Shown: positions 33,599-44,102, numbered from the stretch's first letter. The stretch: DNA of 64,000 nucleotides from Streptantibioticus silvisoli (GCF_027947535.2 NZ_JAAGKO020000023.1:60484-124483); one strand, 5' to 3'. The notes: generated from the letters alone by a model not told the origin. Program-made: numbers and translations.

Positions 33599-33642
33599 AC
33601 AACGTAACAGATCGGATGATCAGTCATGTTCTGTTGTAAAAG
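33599..33642. promoter_or_regulatory. AT-richer divergent promoter core of the carotenoid cluster
   Basis: This is the only AT-rich patch of the intergenic region. It contains an inverted repeat AACAGA (33606-33611) and TCTGTT (33630-33635) separated by 18 bases, and the TGTTGTAAAAGG leading toward crtE. Likely promoter or operator for one or both crt operons. The known Streptomyces regulators LitR/LitS act on such clusters, but neither gene is in the window. Confidence 0.4.
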
Positions 33643-33723
33643 GTGTCATGGGACGAAGGCGCCGCAGGGCGGAAGCGCATGGCACCACGTCAGGAACCGC
33701 GCCGGAACGGAATGAGGAACGCG

Positions 33724-35142
33724 ATGCGGGCGGGGACCCAGGACTCCGGCGAGGAGGCCACAGCCGTGGCGGGCTCGGGCGCGGGCCCGGACGTGGCCGG
33801 TGCGGGGCTGGACAGCGCCGGTGCGGGGCTGGACGACCGCGGTGCGAAAGGTGCGGGCGTGAGCGGTGCGGGGGCTGCGCGCGGCGCGGGCGCTGCGGGC
33901 GGCGCGGGCGGCGCGGCGTGTACGAGGGCGGGGCGCGGTGCGGGCGCGGACGGCACCGGGGCGGGCGTGTTCGGCCCGGACGCGCTCGGCCCGGGCGCCG
34001 TGGACGCGCTCGATCCCGACGTCGTGGACGCGGACGTGGCCGGGGCGGTGGGGCGGGTGCTGGAGGGCGTGCTGGCGGACCGGGTGCGCGGGGCGCGGGC
34101 GGTGGACCGGCTGTTCGCCGACGATCTGGCCGAGCGGGTCGCCGCCTTCACCCTCGGCGGCGGCAAGCGGCTGCGGTCGCGGTTCCTGTGGTGGGGGTTC
34201 CGGGCCTGCGGCGGCGGGCGCGACGGGGGCGGGGCGGGGCCGGCGCTGCGGGTGGCGGCCGCGCTGGAACTGCTCCAGACCTGCGCGTTGGTGCAGGACG
34301 ACGTGATGGACGACTCCGCGCTGCGCCGCGGCCGCCCGGCGGTGCACGCCGACCTCGCCGCGCGCCACGGCACCGGGCGCGCGCTGTCCTTCGGCGCGGC
34401 GGCCGCCGTGCTGGCCGGGGACCTGGCGCTGAGCTGGGCCGACGACACGCTGGCGGCGGCGGCCGCGCCGGCCGGGAGCCGGCGGGCGGTGACCGGGATC
34501 TGGCGGGCGCTGCGCGACGAGATGGCGGCCGGGCAGTACCTGGACCTGCACGCCCAGGTCACCGGCGCCAGGTCGGTGGGCCGCGCGGCGCGCACCGCGT
34601 TCCTCAAGAGCGCGCTGTACAGCGTGGAACGGCCGCTGCTGCTGGGCGCGGTGCTGGCCGGCGCCGGTCCGCGGCGGATGCGGGAGCTGCGGCTGGCCGG
34701 CCGGTGCGCGGGGCTGGCGTTCCAGTTCCACGACGACCTGCTGGGCGCGTTCGGCGATCCGCGGGTGACCGGCAAGCCGGCCGGCGAGGACGTCCGCGAC
34801 GGGCGGCCGACGTACCTGCTGACCGTGGCCAGGGCGCGGGCCGCCGCCGGTGGCGATCCGCGGGCGGCCCGGCTGCTGGAGTCGGCGGTGGGCCGGCCGG
34901 TGCGCGGCGCGGCGCAGGTCGCGCGGGTGCTGGCGGCGGTCGAGGCGGTCGGGGCCGCCGGCGCGGTGGCCGCGACCGTCGAACGGCTGATCGGCCACGG
35001 CACGGCACGGCTGGCCGGCGCCGGCCTTGAACCGTTCGCGGAGCACCGACTGCGCGCCCTCATGCGGCAGTTGGCCGGCCCGGTACCCGTCCTGCCGGGC
35101 CCGGAGCGCGACGCGGCGACAACGGACGGCGGTGCCGGATGA
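33724..35142 (+). CDS. crtE: geranylgeranyl diphosphate synthase
   Basis: This is a trans-prenyltransferase with the first Asp-rich motif [20 protein letters not shown], and the second [13 protein letters not shown] plus [16 protein letters not shown]. It makes C20 GGPP for phytoene synthesis. I prefer ATG 33724 because GAGGAA at 33714-33719 is well spaced (472 residues); GTG 33643 gives 499. Either way, ~80 residues of Gly/Ala-rich low complexity precede the enzyme, an unusually long N-terminus. It heads the crtE-I-B-Rieske operon. Confidence 0.92.
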   Translation: MRAGTQDSGEEATAVAGSGAGPDVAGAGLDSAGAGLDDRGAKGAGVSGAGAARGAGAAGGAGGAACTRAGRGAGADGTGAGVFGPDALGPGAVDALDPDVVDADVAGAVGRVLEGVLADRVRGARAVDRLFADDLAERVAAFTLGGGKRLRSRFLWWGFRACGGGRDGGGAGPALRVAAALELLQTCALVQDDVMDDSALRRGRPAVHADLAARHGTGRALSFGAAAAVLAGDLALSWADDTLAAAAAPAGSRRAVTGIWRALRDEMAAGQYLDLHAQVTGARSVGRAARTAFLKSALYSVERPLLLGAVLAGAGPRRMRELRLAGRCAGLAFQFHDDLLGAFGDPRVTGKPAGEDVRDGRPTYLLTVARARAAAGGDPRAARLLESAVGRPVRGAAQVARVLAAVEAVGAAGAVAATVERLIGHGTARLAGAGLEPFAEHRLRALMRQLAGPVPVLPGPERDAATTDGGAG

Positions 35143-36683
35143 GGACGGTGGGCGGGCGTACCGATCACGTCGTGGTGGTGGGCGCGGGGCTGGCCGGGCT
35201 GTCGGCGGCGCTGCACCTGCTGGGTGCCGGGCGCCGGGTCACCGTGCTGGACGGCGCTGCGGGGCCGGGCGGGGTGGCCGGCCGGGAGGTGACCGGCGGC
35301 TTCCACCTCGACACCGGGCCGACCGTGCTGACGATGCCGCACCTGCTGGACGAGGCGCTGTGCGCGGCCGGCTCCTCGGTGGCCGAACGCCTCGACCTGG
35401 TGCCGCTGGTGCCCGCCTACCGGGCGCTGTTCGCCGACGGCTCGTCGCTGGCGGTGCACACCGGCGCCGCCGCGATGGAGGCCGAGGTCGAACGGTTCGC
35501 CGGGCCGGACGCCGCGCTGGGCTACCGGCGGCTGCGCGGCTGGCTGACGGAGCTGTACGCGGTGCAGATGCGCCGGTTCATCGACGTCAACTTCGACTCG
35601 CCGGTGGGACTGCTGGGCACCGACCTGGCCCGGCTGGCGGCGCTGGGCGGCTTCGGGCGGCTGGACGCGCGGGTCGGGCGGTACATCGCCGACGAGCGGC
35701 TGCGGCGGATCTTCACCTTCCAGGCGCTGTACGCGGGGGTGCCGCCGGCCCGGGCGCTGGCGGCGTACGCGGTGATCGCCTACATGGACACCGTCGCGGG
35801 GGTGTGGTTCCCGCGCGGCGGCATGCACGCGGTGCCGCGGGCGATGGCCGGTGCGGCCGCCGACGCGGGCGCCGACCTGCGCTACGGGCGGCCGGTGACG
35901 GCGCTGGAACGCTCCGGTTCGCGGATCACCGGCGTGCGCACCGAGGACGGCACGCTGCGGTGCGACGCGGTGGTGCTGGCCTGCGACCTGATGACCGCCT
36001 ACCGGCTGCTGGGCCGGCGGCCGCGGCGGGCGGTGCCGTTGCGGGCCGCGCCGTCGGCGGTGGTACTGCACGTCGGCACCGACCGGACCTGGCCGCAACT
36101 GGCCCACCACACCCTGTCGTTCGGCGCCGCCTGGCACGCGACGTTCGACGAACTGACCGTCCAGGGGCGGCTGATGAGCGATCCGTCGCTGCTGATCACC
36201 CGGCCGACCGCCACCGACCCGTCGCTGGCGCCGCCCGGCCGACATCTGCACTACGTGCTGGCGCCGTGCCCCAACACGGTGATCGGGCCGGGCCCGCGCG
36301 AGTGGCGGGAGCTGGCCGGGCCGTACCGGGACCGGCTGCTGGCGGAGCTGGAGCGGCGCGGGCTGGCCGGGATCGCCGGTTCGGTGGAGCGCGAGTGCCT
36401 GGTGACGCCGGCCGACTGGACGGCGCGCGGCCACCCGGGCGGCACGCCGTTGTCGTTCGCGCACACCGCCGCGCAGACCGGCCCGTTCCGGCCGCGGAAC
36501 CTGGTGCACGGCACGGACAACGCGGTGCTGGCCGGCGCGGGCACCACGCCGGGCGTCGGCATCCCGACCGTGCTGCTGTCCGGCCGGCTCGCGGCGGCCC
36601 GGATCACCGGGCCGCTTGCCGGGCACTCCCCCGGTGCCCGGGCCGGCCGCCGACGTCCCGTCCCGGAAGGCAGGCCGACGTGA
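35139..36683 (+). CDS. crtI: phytoene desaturase
   Basis: The 514-residue FAD-dependent desaturase has [17 protein letters not shown] near the N-terminus, [13 protein letters not shown], and the C-terminal [19 protein letters not shown] that is diagnostic for CrtI. It introduces the double bonds that turn phytoene into lycopene. ATG 35139 overlaps the crtE stop and its own stop overlaps crtB, so the three are translationally coupled. Confidence 0.95.
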   Translation: MRTVGGRTDHVVVVGAGLAGLSAALHLLGAGRRVTVLDGAAGPGGVAGREVTGGFHLDTGPTVLTMPHLLDEALCAAGSSVAERLDLVPLVPAYRALFADGSSLAVHTGAAAMEAEVERFAGPDAALGYRRLRGWLTELYAVQMRRFIDVNFDSPVGLLGTDLARLAALGGFGRLDARVGRYIADERLRRIFTFQALYAGVPPARALAAYAVIAYMDTVAGVWFPRGGMHAVPRAMAGAAADAGADLRYGRPVTALERSGSRITGVRTEDGTLRCDAVVLACDLMTAYRLLGRRPRRAVPLRAAPSAVVLHVGTDRTWPQLAHHTLSFGAAWHATFDELTVQGRLMSDPSLLITRPTATDPSLAPPGRHLHYVLAPCPNTVIGPGPREWRELAGPYRDRLLAELERRGLAGIAGSVERECLVTPADWTARGHPGGTPLSFAHTAAQTGPFRPRNLVHGTDNAVLAGAGTTPGVGIPTVLLSGRLAAARITGPLAGHSPGARAGRRRPVPEGRPT

Positions 36684-37645
36684 CCGATCGTGAACTGGAC
36701 GCCGCCGGCGTCCTCGACCCCGCGCTGCGCGACGCCTACCGCCACTGCCGGCGGCTCAACGCCCGGCACGGGCGCACCTACTTCCTGGCGACGCGGCTGC
36801 TGCCGGCCCGGCGGCGCCCGGCGGTGCACGCGCTGTACGGCTTCGCGCGCTGGGCGGACGACATCGTGGACGACCTCGGCGGTCCGGCGGACCCCGCGGC
36901 GCGGCGGCGGGCGCTGGACGGGCTGCGGCGCGAGCTGGAATCGGGGCTGGCGACCGGGGTGAGCGGCGAGCCGGTGGTGCGGGCGCTGGCGCACACCGCG
37001 GCCGAACACCGCATCGACCACCGGCACTTCACCGACTTCCTCGCCTCGATGTACGCCGACCTGGAGGTGACCGACTATCCGACCTACGCGGACCTGGCGC
37101 GGTACATGCACGGGTCGGCGGCGGTCATCGGGCTGCAGATGCTGCCGGTGCTCGGCACGGTCGTCCCGCGCGCCGAGGCCGCCCCGCGCGCCGCCGCGCT
37201 CGGCGTCGCCTTCCAGCTGACCAACTTCCTGCGCGACGTCGGCGAGGACCTGGACCGCGGCCGGGTCTACCTGCCCGCCGACCTGCTGGCCGCGCACGGG
37301 GTGGACCGCGAACTGCTGTGCTGGAGCCGGGAGTCGGGCCGCCGCGACCGGCGGGTCGGCACCGCGCTGGCGGCGGCCGCCGCGCTGACCCGCGGGGTGT
37401 ACCGCGAGGCGCTGCCCGGCCTGGCGATGCTCGACCCGGTCTCCCGCCCGTGCGTCCGCACCGCCTGCGTGCTCTACGGCGGCATCCTGGACGCGGTCGC
37501 CGACGACGGCTACCGCGTGCTGCACCGCCGCGCGCGGGTCTCCCGCCGGCGCCGCGCGGTCCTGGCGACCGACGGGCTGGCCCGGGTCGCCGCGGCCCGG
37601 CTGACCGCCCGGCGCACCGGCCGGCGCACCCCGGCGGCGACGTGA
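36680..37645 (+). CDS. crtB: phytoene synthase
   Basis: The 321-residue squalene/phytoene synthase family protein has the two Asp-rich sites [11 protein letters not shown] and [16 protein letters not shown], plus [11 protein letters not shown]. It condenses two GGPP to phytoene. GTG 36680 overlaps crtI and the stop overlaps the Rieske gene. Full length for the family. Confidence 0.95.
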   Translation: MTDRELDAAGVLDPALRDAYRHCRRLNARHGRTYFLATRLLPARRRPAVHALYGFARWADDIVDDLGGPADPAARRRALDGLRRELESGLATGVSGEPVVRALAHTAAEHRIDHRHFTDFLASMYADLEVTDYPTYADLARYMHGSAAVIGLQMLPVLGTVVPRAEAAPRAAALGVAFQLTNFLRDVGEDLDRGRVYLPADLLAAHGVDRELLCWSRESGRRDRRVGTALAAAAALTRGVYREALPGLAMLDPVSRPCVRTACVLYGGILDAVADDGYRVLHRRARVSRRRRAVLATDGLARVAAARLTARRTGRRTPAAT

Positions 37646-38832
37646 GCGGGGCGGCGGGCGGGCCCGGCAGGAGCGCCGGCCGGGACGCGGGCGAGCCGGC
37701 GAACCGGTGGCGCGACGGTGCCGGCCGCAACGGCCCGGCGGACGGCGGACGTGCGGGCGGCCCGGATGGCGCGGGCGGATCGGCGCCGCGGGCCGTCGGC
37801 CGGGCGACGGCACGCCTGTGCAGGGCCGTCGGGTCCGGCGCCGGCCGGCGGGTGCCGTTGCGGGTGCGGTGGGAGGAGGTGCGCTGGGACCGGCAGCAGC
37901 CGACCTGGCCGCAGGCGCGGCCGGCGCTGATCAACGCGGCGGCGGCGCGGGCGGCGGCGCGGGCCACCGGGAACTGGTTCGTGATCGGCGCGGCGCGGGA
38001 CGTGCGGCCGGGGCGGCCGTTCGGCACGACGGTGGCCGGCGCCGAGGTGGTGGCGTGGCGGGACTCGGCCGGACGGCTGCTGGCCGGGCCGGGCGCCTGC
38101 CCGCACCTGGGCGCGCCGCTGGCCGGCGCGGCGGTGTGCGGGGGCGCGCTGGTGTGCCCGTGGCACGGTCTGCGGCTGGGCGGCACGGGTACGGCCGGCT
38201 GGCGGCCCTTCCCGGCGTACGACGACGGGCTGCTGGCCTGGGTGCGGCTGGACGCGGCCGGCGGGGAGCGGCCGGCGCCGGAGCCCGCGGTGCCGCGGCG
38301 GCCCGCGCCGCCGGGGGCGCTGACCGCGGTGTACAGCGTGAGCGGGGTGTGCGAGCCGTCCGACGTGGTCGCCAACCGGCTCGACCCCTGGCACGGCGCC
38401 TGGCTGCACCCGTACGCCTTCAGCGACCTGACGGTGCTGCGGACCCCGGACGACGGCGACGAGGGGTTCACCGTGCGGGTGGCCTACCGGGTCGCCGGGC
38501 GGCTGGTCGTACCGGTCGAGGCGGTCTTCACCGCGCCGGGGCCGCGTACGGTCGTCATGCGGATCACCCGGGGCGAGGGCACCGGGTCGGTGGTGGAGAC
38601 GCACGCCACGCCGCTGGGCGCCGGCCGCGACGGACGGCCGCGCACCGCCGTCGTGGAGGCGGTGGTCGCCACCTCGCACCGGCCCGGCTTCGCGCTCGCC
38701 CGGTCCGCCGCGCCGCTGTTGCGCCCGCTGATCCGGGCGGCCTCCGCCCGCCTGTGGCGCGACGACCTCGCCTACGCGGAACGCCGCTGGGCGCTGCGCA
38801 CCCGCGACGGCCGGCGCCCGGAACGTATCTGA
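37642..38832 (+). CDS. Rieske-type iron-sulfur protein in the carotenoid operon
   Basis: The 396-residue protein has a Rieske [2Fe-2S] site, CPHLGAP (Cys153, His155) and CPWHG (Cys172, His175), in a domain at ~110-210. The C-terminal half has [13 protein letters not shown], whose His residues could bind a catalytic iron. A disordered ~85-residue N-terminus precedes. It takes the place that crtV has in the Streptomyces crtEIBV operons. A Rieske oxygenase could hydroxylate or otherwise oxidise the carotenoid; the reaction is not known to me. The start overlaps crtB (GTGA). Confidence 0.85.
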   Translation: MSGAAGGPGRSAGRDAGEPANRWRDGAGRNGPADGGRAGGPDGAGGSAPRAVGRATARLCRAVGSGAGRRVPLRVRWEEVRWDRQQPTWPQARPALINAAAARAAARATGNWFVIGAARDVRPGRPFGTTVAGAEVVAWRDSAGRLLAGPGACPHLGAPLAGAAVCGGALVCPWHGLRLGGTGTAGWRPFPAYDDGLLAWVRLDAAGGERPAPEPAVPRRPAPPGALTAVYSVSGVCEPSDVVANRLDPWHGAWLHPYAFSDLTVLRTPDDGDEGFTVRVAYRVAGRLVVPVEAVFTAPGPRTVVMRITRGEGTGSVVETHATPLGAGRDGRPRTAVVEAVVATSHRPGFALARSAAPLLRPLIRAASARLWRDDLAYAERRWALRTRDGRRPERI

Positions 38833-38899
38833 CGCCGAGTCACGTATGTCCGGGCGCCGGCCGGTTCGGCGGTGGGTGCCGTCCCGTCGCCGGCCGGTG

Positions 38900-39769
38900 T
38901 CAGCCGACGGCTTCGGTGAGGGCGGTGAACTCCTTGTCGGTCAGCTGGAGTCCGGCCGCGGCGACGTTGTCCTCCAGGTGCGCGACGGAGGAGGTGCCGG
39001 GGATGGGGAGCATCACCGGGGAGCGGCGCAGCAACCACGCCAGCGCCAACTGCGACGGCGAGGCGTCGTGTTCGGCGGCCAGCGAGTCCAACGGGCCGCC
39101 GGGGGCGGCGAGTTCACCGGTGGCGAGGGGGAACCACGGGATGAAGGCGATGCCGTTGGCCTCGGCGTGCTCCAGCAGTTTCTCGGCGGAGCGGTTGGCG
39201 AGGTTGTACAGGTTCTGCACCGAGGCGATCGGCGTGATGGCCCGGGCCGCTTCGAGCTGGTCGACGTCGACCTCGGACAGGCCGATGTGCTCGATCTTGC
39301 CCTCGTCCTGGAGCAGCTTCAGCTCGCCGACCTGGTCGGCCAGCGGCACCTTGGGGTCGATCCGGTGCAGCTGGAACAGGCCGATGCGCTCCAGCCTCAG
39401 GTGCCGCAGGCTCATCTCGGCCTGCTGGCGCAGGTATTCGGGCCGGCCGACCGGGCGCCAGTCGCCGGGTCCCGAGCGGGTCAGGCCGGCCTTGGTGGCG
39501 ACGACCAGGCCGTCCGGGTACGGGTGCAGGGCCTTGGCGATGAGCGTCTCGGCGACCACCGGTCCGTAGGAGTCGGCGGTGTCGATGAAGTCGACCCCCA
39601 GCTCGACCGCGCGGCGCAGCACCCGGACCGCCTCGTCGGGGTCGGCCGGGTCGCCCCACACGCCGGGGCCGGTCAGCTGCATCGAGCCGAAGCCGAGCCG
39701 GGTGACCGGCAGGGTCCCGCCGATCCGGAACTGTCCCGATCCCTTGGCCGGCTGCTGCGTGGCGCTCAT
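38900..39769 (-). CDS. aldo/keto reductase
   Basis: The 289-residue (beta/alpha)8 NADPH-dependent reductase has the catalytic tetrad visible as D in [12 protein letters not shown] (Asp and Tyr), the Lys in [10 protein letters not shown] and the His in LFQLHRIDP; the cofactor segment is [15 protein letters not shown]. The substrate is unknown; such enzymes reduce aldehydes or ketones broadly. It is convergent with the carotenoid operon (67 bases apart). ATG 39769 is followed upstream by a phased repeat that could be its control region. Confidence 0.92.
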   Translation of the reverse strand: MSATQQPAKGSGQFRIGGTLPVTRLGFGSMQLTGPGVWGDPADPDEAVRVLRRAVELGVDFIDTADSYGPVVAETLIAKALHPYPDGLVVATKAGLTRSGPGDWRPVGRPEYLRQQAEMSLRHLRLERIGLFQLHRIDPKVPLADQVGELKLLQDEGKIEHIGLSEVDVDQLEAARAITPIASVQNLYNLANRSAEKLLEHAEANGIAFIPWFPLATGELAAPGGPLDSLAAEHDASPSQLALAWLLRRSPVMLPIPGTSSVAHLEDNVAAAGLQLTDKEFTALTEAVG

Positions 39770-39800
39770 GGTCTGTCTCCTTCGGACGACTTCAGCGATC

Positions 39801-39840
39801 TCTGACGACTTCTGATGACTACTGACGGCTTCTGACGAGT
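39801..39840. repeat. 10-bp phased tandem repeat upstream of the aldo/keto reductase
   Basis: Four adjacent decamers TCTGACGACT, TCTGATGACT, ACTGACGGCT and TCTGACGAGT share CTGA-GR-CT at exact 10-base spacing; weaker copies flank them (39781-39800 and 39841-39860). They lie 32-71 bases upstream of the ATG at 39769. One copy per helical turn suggests stacked operator half-sites, or an unstable repeat. The rest of the gap to 40051 holds only GGTACGCC-type short repeats. Confidence 0.6.
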
Positions 39841-40051
39841 ACGGACAGGTCGGACGGGTGGGGCGGGTCCGGACGGCTCCAGGCGGCTCCGGACGACGCC
39901 GGCCCCGCGGTGCCGCGCACTCCCGGGCCGCCCCGCCGCGACCAGCACTCCACCGCGGCGATCCGCCGTGGTGCTCCTGGTACAGCGCCAGCGGCCCGGC
40001 GGCGATTCCCGGCCGCCCGGTACGCCCCGTACATCCGGTACGCCCGGTCCG

Positions 40052-41911
40052 TCAGGTGCCGCGCGGCCAGGTGGTGACCGCGCCGGGCGGGACCGTCAGG
40101 CGGACCGCGGTGCCCGGAGCGGGGGCGCCGAGGGCGGGGACGTGGGCCGTCAACTCGGTGCCGGCGGGCGTGGCGGCCACCACCTCGGCGATCGCGCCCA
40201 GGTGGATGACGTCCCGCACGACGGCCCCGACGGCCGGCGCGTCCGCACCGCCGGCGTACCCGGCGTCCCCGGTTGCGGGTGCCCGGCCGGGGGCGGGGGA
40301 AACGCCGATCCGCACGTCTTCCGGCCGCACGCACCAGGTGGCCGGCCCGTCGGGCACCGGGGCGGCGAGCGTGACGGTGAGGTCGCCGTCGACCAGCCGG
40401 CCGTCGCGCACGTGGCCGGGGCGCAGGTTGCGCACGCCCAGCAGCCGGGCCACCGCCGGGGAGGCCGGCCGGGCGAAGACCTCGCGCTGCGGTCCGGCCT
40501 GCAGGACCCGGCCGCCGTCCATGACCACGACCTCGTCGGCGAGCATGGCCGCGTCGACCGGGTCGTGCGTGACCAGGACGGTGGTCAGCCCGGTCTCGCG
40601 GGTGACCGTGCGCAGCAGCAGCCGCAACTCCTCGCGCACCGGGGTGTCCAGGCCGGTGAACGGTTCGTCGAACAGCAGGATGCGCGGCTGGCGGGCCAGC
40701 GCCCGTGCCATCGCCGCCCGCCGCCGCTGCCCGCCGGACAGCTGGTCGGGGTAGCGGTCCAGCAGGCCGTCGATGCCCAGGCGCCGGGCCCAGAACGCGG
40801 CCACCGCCGGGTCGCTGCCGACGCCGAAGGTGATCTGGTCGGCCAGCCGCATCCGGGGCAGCAGCGAGGAGTCCTGCGGCAGGTAGCCGATGCCGCGCCG
40901 TTCGGCCGGCACCCCGAGCAGGTCGGCGCCGCCGGCCCGCAGGTGACCGGCGTCGGGGGTGAGCAGTCCGGCGATCACCCGCAGGGTGCAGGACTTGCCG
41001 GCGCCGGACGGCCCGAGGATCGCCAGCCGCCGGGCGCCGGCCCGGTGGTCGACGTCGAGCCGGAATCCGCCGACGTGGGCGCGTACCGACAGCTCCAGCA
41101 GCGGTCCGGCCACCGCGGTGGGCGCCACCGGCTCCGGCAGGACCGACGGCCGCCGCCGCAGCAGGCCGCGCCCGCCCGGCCGCCGGTCGGCCAGCAGCAG
41201 TACGACCAGCGCCGCGCCCAGGGTCAGCAGCACCGGGATCGTGGTGCCGGGCAGGCCGGAGCCGGAGAACTGCACGTAGACGAAGACCGGCAGCGCGTTC
41301 GGGTTGTACGCCAGCACCACCGTGGCGCCGAACTCGCCGAACGCCCGCAGCCACGACAGCAGGACCCCGGAGCGGATGCCGCCGGCCGCGCCGGGCAGCG
41401 CGACCCTGGCGAACCGCGCCAGCCGCCCGTGGCCGAGGGTGGCCGCGACCTCCTCGGCGGCCGGATCGACCTCGGCGAACGCCGACCGGGCCGCTATCAC
41501 CAGGAAGGGCGCGGCCACGAAGACCTGGGCCAGCACGATGCCGGTGACGCTGTCGGTCAGCCCGCCGCCGAACAGCCGGCCGAGCCGGGTGTAGGGCCCG
41601 ACGACGAAGATCAGCAGGATGCCGCTGATCAACGGGGGCAGGGCGAGCGGGAGTTGGACCGCGACGCCGATCAGGTGGGCGAACCGGCCGCGGGAGCGGG
41701 CCAGCAGGTAGCCGAGCGGGATGCCCAGCACCACGATCACCAGGGTGGCGATGCTCGCGGTGTACACCGACAGCCACAGCGCCGCGCCGACTCCCGGCGC
41801 GGCGGCCTGCTTCCAGTCGGTGCCGGGCAGCCGGACGAAGAACGCGGCGACCGGCACCAGCAGGTAGGCCAGCAGCAGCATGCCGAGCCAGGGCAGCGGC
41901 GTACGTCTCAC
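40052..41911 (-). CDS. molybdate ABC transporter, ModB permease-ModC ATPase fusion
   Basis: The 619-residue fusion has a permease with about five to six helices (1-245) and the EAA loop EEVAATLGHGRLARFARVALP, then an ATPase (~275-500) with Walker A GPSGAGKSC (300-308), signature LSGGQ and Walker B ILLFDEP, then a TOBE/Mop-like domain (~510-619). Molybdate permease and ATPase are separate proteins in Escherichia coli; single-chain versions exist in actinobacteria. GTG 41911 starts 40 bases after the modA stop. It energises import of the oxyanion delivered by ModA. Confidence 0.93.
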   Translation of the reverse strand: MRRTPLPWLGMLLLAYLLVPVAAFFVRLPGTDWKQAAAPGVGAALWLSVYTASIATLVIVVLGIPLGYLLARSRGRFAHLIGVAVQLPLALPPLISGILLIFVVGPYTRLGRLFGGGLTDSVTGIVLAQVFVAAPFLVIAARSAFAEVDPAAEEVAATLGHGRLARFARVALPGAAGGIRSGVLLSWLRAFGEFGATVVLAYNPNALPVFVYVQFSGSGLPGTTIPVLLTLGAALVVLLLADRRPGGRGLLRRRPSVLPEPVAPTAVAGPLLELSVRAHVGGFRLDVDHRAGARRLAILGPSGAGKSCTLRVIAGLLTPDAGHLRAGGADLLGVPAERRGIGYLPQDSSLLPRMRLADQITFGVGSDPAVAAFWARRLGIDGLLDRYPDQLSGGQRRRAAMARALARQPRILLFDEPFTGLDTPVREELRLLLRTVTRETGLTTVLVTHDPVDAAMLADEVVVMDGGRVLQAGPQREVFARPASPAVARLLGVRNLRPGHVRDGRLVDGDLTVTLAAPVPDGPATWCVRPEDVRIGVSPAPGRAPATGDAGYAGGADAPAVGAVVRDVIHLGAIAEVVAATPAGTELTAHVPALGAPAPGTAVRLTVPPGAVTTWPRGT

Positions 41912-41951
41912 GCCGCCGCCCCGTCCCGGGCCGCCCGTCGCAGCACCGGGG

Positions 41952-42836
41952 TCAGCTGAGGCCGACCACGGACTTCAGGCCGGCCGGCACCGCCGCGGAG
42001 TCGCCGGCCACGGTGACCTTGGTCAGGGTCAGCTTGTGGGCGCGCATGACGGCCTGGCCGGCCGGGCCGAGCAGGTAGTTGACGAAGTCCTGCCCGCCGT
42101 TCGCGTTGGGCGCCTTGTTCAGCACGGTGACGGTGTACTGGGCGGCCAGGTGGATGCTGCCGAGGCTGACGGTGGGCAGCTTCTGCTCGGTGGCCTCGCT
42201 GGAGTAGAAGAAGGCGGCGTCGAGGTTGCCGCTGGCCAGCCGGGCGAGCAGCTGCTCCTCGGGGAAGACCTGGACCTTGCTCTGCGGGATGCCGACCTGC
42301 TTGAGCGCCTTGGCGGCCAGCTTGCCCTTGGGGTCGAGCTTGGGGTCGGTGGACCCCATCCGGAATCCGGGCTCCTTGACGACCTCGGTCCACGGCTTGG
42401 ACTTCAGGTCGGCGGCGAACCTGCTCTTCGGGTTGTAGCCGATGACCAGCGGCGCGGTGGCGAAGCTGGCGTACCACGACTCCCAGTCGCCGTTGGCCTT
42501 GCCGACCAGGCCGCTGTTGGCGTCGGTGGAGGCGCTGACGAAGACGTCGGCCTGCTTGACCTTGCCCTTGATCTCGTTGACCAGCGCGTCGGAGCCGCCG
42601 GACTCGCCCTGGACGCTGCCGCTGTCGGCCTTGTCGAAGCCGGGCTGGAGGTCCTTCATGAAGTTGACCAGCGAACCGGCGTACAGCACCTTGACGGTGC
42701 CGGCCCTGGCCGCGGCCGGGGAGGACGCGCCGCCTGTCGGGGTCGGTGACGACGCCGACGACGAGCCGGAGCCGGAGCAGCCGGCCAGCAGCAGAGCGGC
42801 GGCGGCCGCGGCGACGACGGGCAGGGACTTCCTCAC
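41952..42836 (-). CDS. modA: molybdate/tungstate-binding lipoprotein
   Basis: The 294-residue binding protein has a signal ending in LLLAGC (lipobox, Cys ~21), a Ser-rich linker, and VKVLYAGSLVNFMKDLQPGF, as in WtpA/ModA-type oxyanion-binding proteins. GTG 42836 follows CAGGAGGAT and overlaps the stop of the HTH-Mop gene. Molybdate versus tungstate preference cannot be decided from sequence; context with a Mop-domain protein favours molybdate. Confidence 0.9.
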   Translation of the reverse strand: MRKSLPVVAAAAAALLLAGCSGSGSSSASSPTPTGGASSPAAARAGTVKVLYAGSLVNFMKDLQPGFDKADSGSVQGESGGSDALVNEIKGKVKQADVFVSASTDANSGLVGKANGDWESWYASFATAPLVIGYNPKSRFAADLKSKPWTEVVKEPGFRMGSTDPKLDPKGKLAAKALKQVGIPQSKVQVFPEEQLLARLASGNLDAAFFYSSEATEQKLPTVSLGSIHLAAQYTVTVLNKAPNANGGQDFVNYLLGPAGQAVMRAHKLTLTKVTVAGDSAAVPAGLKSVVGLS

Positions 42837-43237
42837 GATGATCCTCCTGGGACCTCGACGACCACGGTGGTCGCCTTGACGCTCGCGACCGCCAGCACGC
42901 CCGGCTCCAGGCCGAGGGTGCGGACCGCCTCCGAACTCATCAGCGACACCACGCGGTGTGGACCGCACTGTATTTCCACCTGTGCCATGACCTTGTCCGC
43001 CTCGACGGCGGTGACCAGCCCGACGAACCGGTTGCGGGCCGAGCTCCCGGTCCCCGTGGGGTCCGGGACCGTCCGGGCCTGGGCCTTGGCGAACGCCGCC
43101 AGCTCGGCGCCGTCGACCACCTTGCGGCTCTGCGCGTCGACGTCCGCGCGCAACCGGCCGCTGTCGATCCAGCGGCGGACCGTGTCATCACTCACGCCGA
43201 GCAGCTGAGCCGCCTCGGCCAGTCTGAATTGGGGCAC
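42833..43237 (-). CDS. helix-turn-helix / Mop (TOBE) domain molybdenum-responsive regulator
   Basis: The 134-residue protein has an excisionase/MerR-like helix-turn-helix (FRLAEAAQLLGVSDDTVRRWIDSGRL) and a C-terminal Mop domain (SARNRFVGLVTAVEADKVMAQVEIQ...VSLMS). This is the actinobacterial molybdenum-binding regulator type, functionally like ModE. It heads the mod operon and probably represses it when molybdate is bound. GTG 43237 fits the family start; no clear ribosome binding site precedes it, so ATG 43261 or a leaderless transcript are alternatives. Confidence 0.88.
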   Translation of the reverse strand: MPQFRLAEAAQLLGVSDDTVRRWIDSGRLRADVDAQSRKVVDGAELAAFAKAQARTVPDPTGTGSSARNRFVGLVTAVEADKVMAQVEIQCGPHRVVSLMSSEAVRTLGLEPGVLAVASVKATTVVVEVPGGSS

Positions 43238-43466
43238 GAACGACCATGCTACCGGCCGCATCAGCGGAAAAGACAGGCGATTCAGGACGCGGATCAGGAT
43301 CACATCGGCCGACTTGGCCGCTGATGCGGAAGCCGTCCGCGTCCCCCGGGCGGGTCGCGACCACCGGCCCGGAGCCGCCCGGGGGACGCGGGAGCGGACC
43401 GGCGGCCGGAACCGGGTTGGGTAGAGTGCGCAGCCCACAGGGTCTCCCCACCGGTACGGGGGACGC

Positions 43467-44102
43467 GTGCGGACGACTTGGGGGGCCGGACGGGTGTCCG
43501 TCATACCGTTGATCTTCACCAGCGGCTGGGCGAGCGGCATCAACGCCTACGCGGTGGTGCTGGTACTCGGGCTGTTCGGCCGGTTCGGCCACGAGGCGGC
43601 GGTGCCGCCGACGCTGGAGCGGTGGGACGTGCTGCTGGTGGCCGGCGCGCTGTTCCTGTGCGAGTTCGTCGCGGACAAGATCCCGTACGTCGACTCCTTC
43701 TGGGACGCGGTGCACACCTTCGTCCGGCCGGTGGTCGGCGGCGCGATCGGCACCCTGATGGCGCACCACGCGCACGGCTCGCTGACCGAGGCGGTCACCG
43801 CGGCGGCCGGGGGCGGCGGGACCGCGTTGGCGTCGCACCTGATCAAGGCCGGGATACGGATGGGCGCCAACACCAGTCCGGAACCGTTCAGCAACATCGT
43901 GCTGAGCATGGGCGAGGACCTGGTGGTGGCCGGCGTGGTGAGCCTGGCGATGGTCCATCCGCTGCCCGCCGCACTGATCGCCGCGGTCCTGCTGGCGGTC
44001 GGGGTGCTCACCGTGGTCTTCCTGGTCTCCCGCATCCGCCGCTACCGGCAACTGCGCCGCGAACGCCGGGCGGCACGCTCCGCCGCGGTTCCCTCGACGT
44101 AG
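43467..44102 (+). CDS. DUF4126-like membrane protein
   Basis: The 211-residue protein has about five hydrophobic helices and the glycine-rich first helix IFTSGWASGINAYAVVLVLG plus KIPYVDSFWDAVHTFVRP, recalling DUF4126 proteins. The function of the family is unknown. GTG 43467 has GGGGGA in front; GTG 43494, closer to the conserved core, is an alternative. It is divergent from the mod operon. The basic tail (RRYRQLRRERR) should be cytoplasmic. Confidence 0.82.
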   Translation: MRTTWGAGRVSVIPLIFTSGWASGINAYAVVLVLGLFGRFGHEAAVPPTLERWDVLLVAGALFLCEFVADKIPYVDSFWDAVHTFVRPVVGGAIGTLMAHHAHGSLTEAVTAAAGGGGTALASHLIKAGIRMGANTSPEPFSNIVLSMGEDLVVAGVVSLAMVHPLPAALIAAVLLAVGVLTVVFLVSRIRRYRQLRRERRAARSAAVPST

